A stretch of DNA of 64,000 nucleotides from Sphingomonas sp. QA11 (lineage in GTDB: Bacteria; Pseudomonadota; Alphaproteobacteria; Sphingomonadales; Sphingomonadaceae): NCBI RefSeq assembly GCF_028473665.1, contig NZ_CP098774.1, positions 2,108,001-2,172,000 on the forward strand. Direction: 5' to 3'. Position 1 is the stretch's first letter. Every line of letters starts with the position of its first letter. Both the position numbers and the translations under genes were made by a program. This document shows, in pieces, positions 9,420-17,049 of the stretch. The notes under the pieces are model-generated. The model had not been told where the DNA came from, made no database searches, and saw nothing but the letters and a program-made list of their open reading frames with translations.

Positions 9420-10067
9420 TCACTCCGCCCGGAACGCCGCCCCGAACAGCAGCACCGGTTCCGCGGGATCGGAAACCTGCACCGTCCCCCCGCCCTCGGC
9501 GACCAGCGAATGGACCAGATAGGCGGCCGCAGCGCGTGGCGTGATCATCGTATCGCCCTGCTGGCCGCTTTGCAGCGTGGTGCGAAGCTCGTTGTCGAGC
9601 ACGATGCGCGGCCCGTCGGCGCGCACCACGATCTCGACCTGCCCCTCGACCACTTCGGCCCCGACGTCGAGCTGGCCGCCCCGGATCAGCGCATCCCCGC
9701 CGATCAGTGCCAGGTTGAGCAGTACCTTGATCGCCGCCTTGGGCAGGGTCGCGTCCTCGACCAGCCAGCCGAGATTGACCCGGTGATTGTCGCCGAACAG
9801 CCCCTCGATCGCCGCCCGCGCCTCGCGCGAATCGACCGTCTCGCCAAATCCGCCCGCCGCGCCGAACGCCAGGCGGAAGAATTTCAGTTTGTTCGCCGAT
9901 GCCTTGGCGCTTTCCGCGAGCAGCTCCAGGCAACGTTGCCGCATTTCCGGATCATGCTCGTCGGCAAGCAGTTCCAGGCCGTTGTTGAGCGCCCCCACCG
10001 GGCTCAGCAGGTCGTGGCACAGGCGCGAACAGAGGAGACTCGCGAAATCGACCGGGCTGATGGTCAT
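9420..10067 (-). CDS. chpT: ChpT-like histidine phosphotransferase
   Basis: 215-residue ChpT-type phosphotransferase. In alphaproteobacteria ChpT relays phosphate from hybrid kinase CckA to CtrA and CpdR in cell-cycle control. The N-terminal helix carries the DHp-like motif LCSRLCHDLLSPVGALNNGLELL with His18; the C-terminal half is a degenerate HATPase-like fold without an ATP-binding N-box. It lies 270 nt upstream of cheA on the same strand, an arrangement I recall from other sphingomonads. ATG 10067 was chosen because the conserved core begins immediately after it. Confidence 0.88.
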   Translation of the reverse strand: MTISPVDFASLLCSRLCHDLLSPVGALNNGLELLADEHDPEMRQRCLELLAESAKASANKLKFFRLAFGAAGGFGETVDSREARAAIEGLFGDNHRVNLGWLVEDATLPKAAIKVLLNLALIGGDALIRGGQLDVGAEVVEGQVEIVVRADGPRIVLDNELRTTLQSGQQGDTMITPRAAAAYLVHSLVAEGGGTVQVSDPAEPVLLFGAAFRAE

Positions 10068-10292
10068 GGAATGGATATGCTCCGGGCAAATTGGCTGTCG
10101 CTCTTCTGGCGATGCCGGCGCTCATGCGCAAGTCGCACACATGCATCACGATGATGTGCCTTGCCCCCACTCCGGGTCAGTCCCCGCTGCCTCCCCGGGC
10201 CGTCATCCCATCGATTTCCGTACATCGACGAGCAGATTGTCGTACCGCAGTCGCGTTCTGGCTATGACAGCGTTGAAAAGTGAAGGCAGATC

Positions 10293-10535
10293 ATGACCGA
10301 AGATGAAGCCACGTTAGGCCCATACCTGCAGCCTGGAACTCCCGTTCGCTATGACGGTCTTGAGCAAGGTGACTCGGAATACGGGGTCGTTGTCCACTGC
10401 TGGCTCGACGACGAAATCAACGCCTATGACTGCTATGTCGCCTTCTTCGGCAACGAGGAGCCGGCCGGGAAGCCTCCCGAAAAACCATACATCCTACGCT
10501 ACGCCTCGACGTCACTGACGGTCAGCCGCTTATAG
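10293..10535 (+). CDS. Small hypothetical protein (80 aa)
   Basis: 80-residue acidic protein with no signal peptide or membrane segment. I do not recognise the family. The middle (SEYGVVVHCWLDDEINAYDCYVAFFGN) reads like an alternation of beta strands, and codon use resembles the neighbours, which supports coding. A purine-rich AAGGCAG precedes the ATG. It stands alone between chpT and the insertion-sequence patch. Confidence 0.55.
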   Translation: MTEDEATLGPYLQPGTPVRYDGLEQGDSEYGVVVHCWLDDEINAYDCYVAFFGNEEPAGKPPEKPYILRYASTSLTVSRL

Positions 10536-10545
10536 GCTGATTGAG

Positions 10546-10578
10546 TCTGGACCCTAGACTGCGTGGACAAATTCCTCA
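10546..10578 (-). mobile_element. Solo right end of an IS5-family element (remnant)
   Basis: The bases GAGTCTGGACCCTAG followed by ACTGCGTGGACAAATT mirror, in reverse complement, the last codons of the IS5-type transposase remnant at 12.3-13.1 kb: a shared CTGCGTGGACAAATT plus CTAG just outside. The outer GAGTCTGGA is what an IS427-group terminal repeat looks like. Only about 33 bases survive, oriented opposite to the other copy. Confidence 0.5.
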
Positions 10579-10593
10579 CCGCGAGACCCATCG

Positions 10594-10884
10594 TCAGTCG
10601 AGCGCCCATTTCAACAGCGACGCATCAACAACGTCATGCCCCATATGACGAATGAAGGCCTCTCGCAGGCCTTGTTTGTGCTTTTGCCATTTTGATGGAT
10701 CATCTTTCGGATCCATGCCGTCGGCCATGAAGAGCCAGTCGACAAACTGATCAGCGGTAACCGGACCGCTTTCAGGGATGAAGTCGTCTATGTGCGAAGG
10801 TTGTCCATCGACGATACCTCCACACCATCCGCGTCCAACGCACACTTCATCCATCAGGGCATTGTAGCCGGGCTTCTTATCCAT
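10594..10884 (-). CDS. Hypothetical protein (96 aa) beside insertion sequences
   Basis: 96-residue soluble protein beginning MDKKPGYNALMDEVC. No named domain recognised; the GWCGGIVDGQPSHIDDFIP and VDWLFMADGMD segments look like conserved, folded protein. The frame stays open upstream to 11004, but those residues lie inside the IS3 left end, so the ATG at 10884 is used. The IS3 element begins 40 nt upstream of this start and may have separated the gene from its promoter. Confidence 0.5.
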   Translation of the reverse strand: MDKKPGYNALMDEVCVGRGWCGGIVDGQPSHIDDFIPESGPVTADQFVDWLFMADGMDPKDDPSKWQKHKQGLREAFIRHMGHDVVDASLLKWALD

Positions 10885-10976
10885 CAGCGGCAAGCTATCA
10901 GCACACGTGACCAACGGTAAAGATGAACCGCTCCGGGTTTGCCGGAGGCTCCAACTCCTGAGAAGGTGGAGCCTGT

Positions 10977-11303
10977 ATGAGCAAGACGACGAACAAGTTT
11001 GCACCTGAGGTCCGCGAGCGAGCGGTACGGATGGTGCTGGATCACGAGCACGATCACCCGTCGCGATGGGCAGCGATCATATCCATTGCCGAGAAGATCG
11101 GTTGTTCAGGCCACACGCTGCTGGAGTGGGTGAAGAAGGCCGAGGTGAACAGCGGCAAGCGGGCGGGCGTCCCGACCGAGGTTGCCGACAAGGTGAAGGC
11201 GCTGGAGCGCGAGGTCCGTGAGCTGCGGCAGGCCAACGAGATTCTGCGCAAGGCGTCGGCATATTTTGCGCAGGCGGAGCTCGACCGCCCGTTCCGGCGA
11301 TGA
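10977..11303 (+). CDS. IS3-family transposase OrfA
   Basis: 108-residue OrfA. An N-terminal helix-turn-helix (HTH_8-type; [10 protein letters not shown] then [20 protein letters not shown]) should bind the terminal repeats, and a C-terminal leucine-zipper-like coiled coil ([21 protein letters not shown]) mediates multimerisation. The stop overlaps the orfB ATG as ATGA. Classical IS3 elements join the two by a -1 frameshift on an A-run. I see no such run here, only a TTTTG at 11262-11266, so re-initiation at the ATGA is also possible. Confidence 0.88.
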   Translation: MSKTTNKFAPEVRERAVRMVLDHEHDHPSRWAAIISIAEKIGCSGHTLLEWVKKAEVNSGKRAGVPTEVADKVKALEREVRELRQANEILRKASAYFAQAELDRPFRR

Positions 11304-12205
11304 TCGCTTTCATTGACGATCACCGCGATGCCTATGGGGTCGAGCCGATCTGCCGCGTTCTGCCGATCGCCCCATCCACCTATCACGAGCGCGTCGCGCA
11401 GCGACAGGATCCGACACGCCTGTCGGCGCGGGCGCAGCGCGATGTCGCCTTGAAGCCGGAGATCGCGCGCGTATTTGCCGAGAACTTCGCGGTCTACGGC
11501 GTACGCAAGGTCTGGCGGCATATGATGCGGGAGGGCTTTCCGATAGCGCGCTGCACCGTGCAACGGCTGATGCGCGAGATGGGCCTGGCAGGGGTGATCC
11601 GGGGCAAGCCGGTGCGCACGACCATCAGTGACAAAGCGGCGCCGTGCCCGCTCGATCACGTCAATCGCAGGTTCTACGCGCCAGCGCCGAACATGCTGTG
11701 GGTGTCGGACTTTACCTATGTCGCGACCTGGGCGGGGTTCGTCTACGTCGCCTTCGTCATCGATACCTACGCCAGGCGGATCGTCGGCTGGCGGGCCAGC
11801 AGGACGGCGCATGCCAGCTTCGTCCTCGATGCCCTGGAGCAGGCGCTTCACGATCGCCGGCCGGCCCATCGGGGCGGCCTCATCCATCACAGCGATCGGG
11901 GCTCGCAATACGTGTCCATCAAATACACCGAGCGCCTCGCCGAGGCCGGGATCGAACCCTCGGTCGGCAGCGTCGGTGACAGCTATGACAACGCTTTGGC
12001 CGAGACGATCAACGGCCTCTACAAGGCTGAGGTGATCCACAGGCGCGGGCCGTGGCGCAGCTTCGAAGCCGTCGAATACGCCACGCTCGAATGGGTCGAC
12101 TGGTTCAACCATCGCCGGCTGCTGGAGCCTATCGGCAACATCCCGCCTGCCGAAGCCGAAGATCAATATTATGCTGCCGCAAGCAACCTCGATATGGCAG
12201 CGTGA
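11300..12205 (+). CDS. IS3-family transposase OrfB (DDE integrase catalytic subunit)
   Basis: 301-residue catalytic subunit: an HTH_21-type region near residues 45-100, then an rve integrase core. DDE residues: first Asp in LWVSDFTYV, second in [10 protein letters not shown], and Glu in [16 protein letters not shown]. Full length with no disruption. It begins at the ATG overlapping the orfA stop and could also be produced as an OrfAB fusion by frameshifting. Confidence 0.9.
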   Translation: MIAFIDDHRDAYGVEPICRVLPIAPSTYHERVAQRQDPTRLSARAQRDVALKPEIARVFAENFAVYGVRKVWRHMMREGFPIARCTVQRLMREMGLAGVIRGKPVRTTISDKAAPCPLDHVNRRFYAPAPNMLWVSDFTYVATWAGFVYVAFVIDTYARRIVGWRASRTAHASFVLDALEQALHDRRPAHRGGLIHHSDRGSQYVSIKYTERLAEAGIEPSVGSVGDSYDNALAETINGLYKAEVIHRRGPWRSFEAVEYATLEWVDWFNHRRLLEPIGNIPPAEAEDQYYAAASNLDMAA

Positions 12206-12269
12206 CTCACAACCCAAGGCCTCCGGCAGACCCGGCGCGGTTCAAGACCGGATCGCAAATGACATTGAC

Positions 12270-13094
12270 GAGGTCTGGATCAATTGATTCAAGACTGCTT
12301 TTTGGAGGCAGGCTTGAGCAGGAGCGATCTCACAGAAGCGGAATGGCGCGCTCTGAAGGGCTTGCTGCCCATCGTGCCTGGAAACCGTGGTCGAGGCAGG
12401 CCGCCCGAACAGAACCGCTCGATCATCAATGGCATCCTCTGGCGACTTCGTTGCGGCGCTCAGTGGCGCGACGTGCCGCCCAAATATGGCAGTTGGAACA
12501 CCATCTATCGGCGGTTCCGGTGATGGAGCGAAGCCGGGGTCTGGGAAACCGTGGCGGTGACGCTGGCCGAGATCATGGCGGATAGCGGCCACTACAGCAT
12601 CGACAGCACCACCGTTCGCGCCCACGTCTCGGCAGCGGGCGGAAAAGGGGGGCTCATCGACGCGCTCTTGGCCGCTCGCGGGGCGGGTTCACCAGTAAAC
12701 TTCACTGTCTGGCTGATGCCCTCGGAAGACCGCTCGCCTTCCACCTGACGGTCGGTGAGGCAGCAGACTGCAAGGCGTATGATGACCTCATCGGCCTGCC
12801 AGAGCGGGCACCGGTCGCGCTGCTTGCCGACAAGGGTACGATGCTGACGCCATCCGTGCCGACCTTGCCGAACGGAAGATCGAGGCCGTCATCCCCGGCA
12901 GATCAAACCGCCGTGTGAAAATCGAGTATGACCGGGCGCTCTACAAGCAGCGGAACCGCATCGAACGCATGTTCGGCCACCTCAAAATCAACCGGGCCAT
13001 CGCCACCCGCTATGATCAATTGGCCAACAGCTTCCTCGCTATGGTCCATCTTGCCACGGCCAGATACTGGCTCAAATTTGTCCACGCAGCCTAG
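12270..13094 (+). pseudogene. Decayed IS5-family (IS427-like) transposase with remnant element
   Basis: The reading frame starts at 12284 (MIQDCFLEAGLSRSDLTEAEW) and matches IS5/IS427-group transposases, but is broken three times. There is an in-frame TGA at 12521-12523 after YRRFR, a lost base in the G-run at 12647-12652 after AAGGKGG, and another lost base near 12836 at ADKG. Downstream pieces in shifted frames still read SRGGFTSKLH and IERMFGHLKINRAIATRYD to a TAG at 13092-13094. The left end (GAGGTCTGGATC) is present, but the outer right repeat is missing after CCTAG. Not expected to produce active transposase. Confidence 0.85.
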
Positions 13095-13396
13095 GAGCTT
13101 GCCTCTATCATCGATCCGGACCGCAATCGAAGGATGGACCGCGCGAATCAGACCTGCGATAGAATTACGGCGCCAGTCCATCAATGGTAGGGACGCCGTT
13201 GCAACTCCACAAATGTAAGCGAGTTTCATTACATTCCCAGCGTCCACTTGGAATTCTGGCGACGGTCCGCTCAATTGAACTAAAGGTACCCAGCGGTGGC
13301 GTAACTGAGTAGGTGCCCTACTCTCAGCGGCTTGGCGCAGTGCCGAAGGAGCGGCACCGGGCTTTGGATGCACCTGCAACGGTGTAAGGTTGCCTC
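13095..13396. other. Gene-free interval right of the IS5 remnant
   Basis: 302 bases. On the minus strand an open frame from an ATG at 13229 (MKLAYICGVATASLPLMDW) runs into the IS5 remnant after about 45 codons; it may be the truncated front of a gene the element cut, but support is weak. The right part should hold the promoter of the MEKHLA gene. Nothing else is recognisable. Confidence 0.3.
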
Positions 13397-13855
13397 ATGA
13401 GAATGAAAACCGCAGACCTTTCCCTCGACGGCGATTTCTTTGACCTTCTCGTCGGCAGCTACGCCCGCCTCGTCGGCACACCTCTCAACCTGGAGAACCA
13501 AGGTCCCGATTGGCTCTACGACCACGCCCCCTTTGCATTGCTCGCACACAATATGGAGGTCGACCCTCGCTTCATCTACGCCAATCGCACCGCCCAGGCT
13601 TGCTTCGAATATCATTGGGACGAATTCGTCATCCTGCCCTCGCGCCTGTCAGCCGAAGCGCCCGACCGCGCCGCGCGCCAGCGGTTGCTGGACGAGGTTT
13701 CACGCAAGGGCCTCATTGCGGACTATGCCGGGATACGCATCGCGAAGTCCGGCCGCCGCTTCCAAATCGAAAATGGAATCATCTGGCAGTTGATCGACGA
13801 AACCGGCAACCTGCACGGCCAGGCCGCGACCTTCTCAGTGTGGCGAGACATCTGA
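13397..13855 (+). CDS. MEKHLA domain-containing protein
   Basis: 152-residue protein consisting almost entirely of a MEKHLA domain, a PAS-like fold first named from plant HD-ZIP III proteins and common as a stand-alone protein in bacteria. Matching features are FALLAHNMEVDPRFIYANRTAQACFEY, the LPSRLSAEAPDRAARQ block, DYAGIRIAKSGRRF and HGQAATFSVW. It may bind a small ligand; biochemical function is unknown. An AAGG sits a few bases upstream of the ATG. A short gap separates it from the following HTH gene. Confidence 0.8.
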   Translation: MRMKTADLSLDGDFFDLLVGSYARLVGTPLNLENQGPDWLYDHAPFALLAHNMEVDPRFIYANRTAQACFEYHWDEFVILPSRLSAEAPDRAARQRLLDEVSRKGLIADYAGIRIAKSGRRFQIENGIIWQLIDETGNLHGQAATFSVWRDI

Positions 13856-13927
13856 GGCAAGCCGTCCGCATCGCTTAAGCATCCGGCATCGATTCAACCC
13901 TCGGCGAAACCATACCATCCTCGTCCC

Positions 13928-14332
13928 ATGAAGAGAGGACGCCCCACCCGCTACGACCCCGCCTTTGCCCAGCAAGCACGCCTGCTCTGCCGGCTCGGCG
14001 CCGACAATGCCGGTCTGGCCGAGGTGTTTTCGGTGAGTATCGCCACCCTGTACCGCTGGCTCGATCGATATCCTGAGTTCGGTCTCGCGGTCGCGATGGG
14101 CCGGGGCGACCATGCCGGGCTGGCGGAACCGACCATGTTCCGGCGCGCGGTCGGCTATGATTATCTGGCCGAGCGCGTCTTCGGCCGCAACAGCGCCACG
14201 CCCCGCCATGTCGACTGCCGGCGCCATATCCTCGCCGATCCGAAGGTCGCGCTTCGCTGGCTGCGCAATCGCCAGCCGGAAGAGTGGCGCCCCAAACCCA
14301 AGCGGGTCCGCCCCACCCGCACACCGGATTGA
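13928..14332 (+). CDS. Helix-turn-helix protein, phage terminase small-subunit-like
   Basis: 134-residue basic protein. Residues ~1-60 form a homeodomain-like HTH (NAGLAEVFSVSIATLYRWLDRYPEF). The rest follows the pattern of terminase-small-subunit-like proteins: an A-V-G-Y motif (FRRAVGYDYLAE), then LRWLRNRQPEEWR. Such genes are common as orphans outside complete phages. No other phage gene is adjacent here, so it is probably a remnant or a domesticated DNA-binding protein. Confidence 0.6.
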   Translation: MKRGRPTRYDPAFAQQARLLCRLGADNAGLAEVFSVSIATLYRWLDRYPEFGLAVAMGRGDHAGLAEPTMFRRAVGYDYLAERVFGRNSATPRHVDCRRHILADPKVALRWLRNRQPEEWRPKPKRVRPTRTPD

Positions 14333-14715
14333 CCCGCCAGTTCCCTTGACCGCCCCATCGACACGGTCACCTACCCCATTCACCTCGATGCCAACGCATC
14401 GGTCAGCTCACCCTGCCAGCTCGAACCCCGCCAGCGATGAACAGCGCCCAATTCATGCCTGCGCATTCGTGACGGCCTGGAAGAGCGACAATCGCCGCAA
14501 TCAATTCTCATAAATAGGGAAATGGACCATGGCTATTGCGGTACGATCACGCGACATCATGACGATGAGGTTCGGCACGCCCGATGTGGCGAAGCTGCGT
14601 TGTCTGCCTCATTACTCAGGCCATAGCGGCGCGATCCGTGAAAATCGGGGTCGACATTGGCTGGCGAAAATCCCGCTTTACTGCGCAATTTTCATGGAAC
14701 CCCATGCGTTTTACT
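14333..14715. other. Gene-free interval (383 bp)
   Basis: Between the HTH gene and the stop of the JAMM protease. An ATG at 14529 is in frame with rluD and preceded by a purine-rich stretch, but the predicted residues up to the true rluD start run antisense to the protease gene and look non-coding. I see no RNA gene, repeat or terminator with confidence. Confidence 0.3.
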
Positions 14716-15114
14716 TTACGCATCTTCGACGGCAAGCCCAACCGCCTCGAATGCCCCGACACGATCCGTCCGCCACAACCGGGCTTCGCGCGCCGTCAGG
14801 ATCAGCCACAGCGCCCCGTCCCCCATCGCCTGCGCGGCATCGCGCGCCGAAGGCACTGGCTCGCCGGAGGGATGCGAGTGATAATGACCGATCAGTTGCG
14901 GCCCGCCACCGCGCGCGCGCCGATGGGCCGCGAACAGCGCGACCGGATCGATCTCGAACGCCCGCGCCGGCTCCGGCGCCACGTTCGTGCAGGCTTCGAC
15001 AACCTCGATCAGCGTCGCGGTGCCGAACAGCAGCCCGCAAACCTCCGCATGCGGGGAATTTTCCGCCTCGGTTAGCAGTCTCGCCAGGAGAGTGCTTGAA
15101 ATTCCGTACCCCAT
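14716..15114 (-). CDS. JAMM/Mov34 (MPN) family metallopeptidase
   Basis: 132-residue JAB1/MPN+ domain protein. The zinc-protease motif is complete: a glutamate early in the domain (AEVCGLLFG), then HYHSHPSG-EPVPSARD, giving H-x-H-P-x7-S-x2-D. Bacterial relatives act as isopeptidases on ubiquitin-like sulfur carriers (MoaD/ThiS type) or on small peptides; the substrate here is unknown. I used ATG 15114; an in-frame GTG at 15120 adds two residues. It is divergent to rluD with only 17 nt between the two starts. Confidence 0.8.
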   Translation of the reverse strand: MGYGISSTLLARLLTEAENSPHAEVCGLLFGTATLIEVVEACTNVAPEPARAFEIDPVALFAAHRRARGGGPQLIGHYHSHPSGEPVPSARDAAQAMGDGALWLILTAREARLWRTDRVGAFEAVGLAVEDA

Positions 15115-15131
15115 TCCCACATCGCTACGGC

Positions 15132-16082
15132 ATGGATCGGGGGGTTACAAATATCGAAGCGCGCATCTCGGACGAGGCCGGTGGCTGGCGTCTCGATCGC
15201 GCTCTGGCGGATGCCGTGCCGACCATGTCACGCGAACGCCTGAAGGTCCTGATCGCCTCGGGTGCGGTCAGCGACGAAGCCGGCGCCCTCGCCCGCGACC
15301 CGTCGCGCAAGGCGCTCGCCGGCAGCATCTTCACCGTCGCCGTCCCGGCGCCCACCCCCGCGCACAACGAGGCGCAGGATATCGCGCTGGACATCGTGTT
15401 CGAGGACGATCACCTGATCGTGATCGACAAGCAGCCCGGGCTGGTCGTCCACCCGGCGGCGGGCAATCTCGACGGGACGCTGGTCAACGCACTGCTCCAC
15501 CATTGCGCCGGGCGCCTGTCGGGCATCGGCGGCGTGGCCCGGCCGGGCATCGTCCATCGCATCGACAAGGACACGTCAGGCCTGATGGTCGCGGCCAAGA
15601 CCGACCGGGCGCATGAGGGCCTGGCGAAGCAGTTCCACGACCACAGCATCGATCGCCGCTACAAGGCGATCGTCACTGGTCGCCCCGTGCCCGCCGCGGG
15701 CACCATCGACGCGCCGCTCGCGCGGTCGCCGGCGAACCGCAAGAAGATCGCGATCCAGCCGCACGGCAAGCGCGCCGTGACTCACTACACGACGCTGGAA
15801 CGGTTGAAGGAGGCTGCCCTGGTCGAGTGCCGCCTCGAGACCGGGCGCACCCACCAGGTCCGCGTCCACATGGCGTCGATCGGGAATCCCTTGATCGGGG
15901 ACCCGACATATGGCAGAACAAAACCAGTCCACCGGCCATTATTGGAAACGTTGGATTTCCGCCGACAGGCATTGCACGCGGCCCGGCTGGGGTTCATTCA
16001 CCCCGTCGAAAGCAAGCCTATGGCATTCGATAGCGAAATGCCTGCCGACATGCAGGAACTGTTCGATAGACTCTACGGTTAG
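15132..16082 (+). CDS. rluD: RluD-like ribosomal large-subunit pseudouridine synthase
   Basis: 316-residue RluA/RluD-family pseudouridine synthase acting on 23S rRNA. The N-terminal S4-like RNA-binding domain runs to ~85 (DRALADAVPTMSRERLKVLIASGAV). In the catalytic domain the essential aspartate is in HRIDKDTSGLMV, with RRYKAIVTG and GRTHQVRVHMASIGNPLIGD following. The frame is open upstream to 14529, but the ATG at 15132 gives the normal family length and begins just before the S4 domain. rpoH follows 57 nt after its stop. Confidence 0.88.
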   Translation: MDRGVTNIEARISDEAGGWRLDRALADAVPTMSRERLKVLIASGAVSDEAGALARDPSRKALAGSIFTVAVPAPTPAHNEAQDIALDIVFEDDHLIVIDKQPGLVVHPAAGNLDGTLVNALLHHCAGRLSGIGGVARPGIVHRIDKDTSGLMVAAKTDRAHEGLAKQFHDHSIDRRYKAIVTGRPVPAAGTIDAPLARSPANRKKIAIQPHGKRAVTHYTTLERLKEAALVECRLETGRTHQVRVHMASIGNPLIGDPTYGRTKPVHRPLLETLDFRRQALHAARLGFIHPVESKPMAFDSEMPADMQELFDRLYG

Positions 16083-16139
16083 GTTCAAGCGCGCGTCGCC
16101 TCTTTATAGGGACCGCGCTCAGGTAAGGGAGATTTGATC

Positions 16140-17045
16140 ATGGCAAGCGGCAGCAACGTCCCGGCGACGATCCCCGCACTCGGTGGAGAGGCAAGCCTCA
16201 ACCGCTATCTGTCCGAGATCAAGAAGTTTCCGATCCTCGCGCCCGAGCAGGAATATATGCTCGCCAAGCGCTTCGAGGAGCATGGCGACACCGACGCGGC
16301 GGCGCAACTCGTCACCTCGCACCTCCGCCTCGTCGCGAAGATCGCGATGGGTTATCGCGGCTATGGCCTGCCCGTGTCCGAGCTCATCTCGGAGGGCAAT
16401 ATCGGCCTGATGCAGGGCGTGAAGAAGTTCGAGGCCGATCGCGGCTTCCGTCTCGCGACCTATGCGATGTGGTGGATCCGCGCCTCGATCCAGGAATTCA
16501 TCCTGCGCTCGTGGAGCCTGGTGAAGATGGGCACCACCGCCGCGCAGAAGAAGCTGTTCTTCAACCTGCGCCGGATGAAGTCCAAGCTCGACGCATTCGA
16601 GGACGGCGATCTCAGCCCTGAACATCTCGCCAAGATCGCCAAGGATCTGGGGGTGACCGAAGAAGAGGTCACCAGCATGAACCGCCGCATGTCGATGGGC
16701 GGTGACACCTCGCTCAACGTGCCGATGCGCGAGGATGGCGAGGGTCAGTGGCAGGATTGGCTCGCTGATGACGCCCCCTTGCAGGACTCGGTCGTCGCCG
16801 ACGCTCAGGAGGCCGACGTGCGCCACGACATGCTCGTCTCGGCGATGGACGACCTCAACGAGCGCGAGAAGCACATCCTGACCGAGCGCCGCCTGACCGA
16901 TGATCCCAAGACCCTTGAGGAACTGAGCCAGGTTTATGGCGTCAGCCGCGAGCGTGTCCGCCAGATCGAGGTGCGCGCGTTCGAGAAGTTGCAAAAGGCG
17001 ATGATGCGCCTTGCCGGCGACAAGCGGATGCTGGTCGCGGCCTGA
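16140..17045 (+). CDS. rpoH: RNA polymerase sigma-32 factor RpoH
   Basis: 301-residue heat-shock sigma factor. Region 2 (LVAKIAMGYRGYGLPVSELISEGNIGLMQGVKKFE, then FATYAMWWIRASIQEFILRSW-like sequence) binds the -10 element. The diagnostic RpoH box QKKLFFNLRR follows, and region 4 ends with an HTH (GVSRERVRQIEVRAFEKLQ) for the -35. AGGGAGA lies at a proper distance from ATG 16140, so the upstream TTG at 16134 is not needed. Alphaproteobacteria often have more than one rpoH; which paralogue this is cannot be told. Confidence 0.93.
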   Translation: MASGSNVPATIPALGGEASLNRYLSEIKKFPILAPEQEYMLAKRFEEHGDTDAAAQLVTSHLRLVAKIAMGYRGYGLPVSELISEGNIGLMQGVKKFEADRGFRLATYAMWWIRASIQEFILRSWSLVKMGTTAAQKKLFFNLRRMKSKLDAFEDGDLSPEHLAKIAKDLGVTEEEVTSMNRRMSMGGDTSLNVPMREDGEGQWQDWLADDAPLQDSVVADAQEADVRHDMLVSAMDDLNEREKHILTERRLTDDPKTLEELSQVYGVSRERVRQIEVRAFEKLQKAMMRLAGDKRMLVAA

Positions 17046-17049
17046 ACGC

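Larger units (their letters stand above)
10924..12244 (+). mobile_element. IS3-family insertion sequence, apparently intact (1321 bp)
   Basis: The left end begins TGAACCGCTCCGGG and the right end, read inward, begins TGAACCGCGCCGGG; the terminal repeats match at 24 of 26 positions. The trinucleotide AGA occurs just outside both ends (10921-10923 and 12245-12247), a 3-bp target duplication typical of several IS3 groups. Two overlapping ORFs (orfA, orfB) fill the element and the catalytic DDE residues are intact. It inserted a few bases from the decayed IS5 copy at 12270. Looks recent and potentially active. Confidence 0.9.

Noticed and set aside
12903..13379. 158-codon minus-strand ORF covering the IS5 remnant's right side
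   Set aside because: Most of it is antisense to transposase pieces; only the part right of 13094 might be a real truncated gene and is noted separately.
14529..15131. 200-codon extension of rluD to an upstream ATG
   Set aside because: The extension runs antisense through the JAMM peptidase and lacks any RluD-like sequence.
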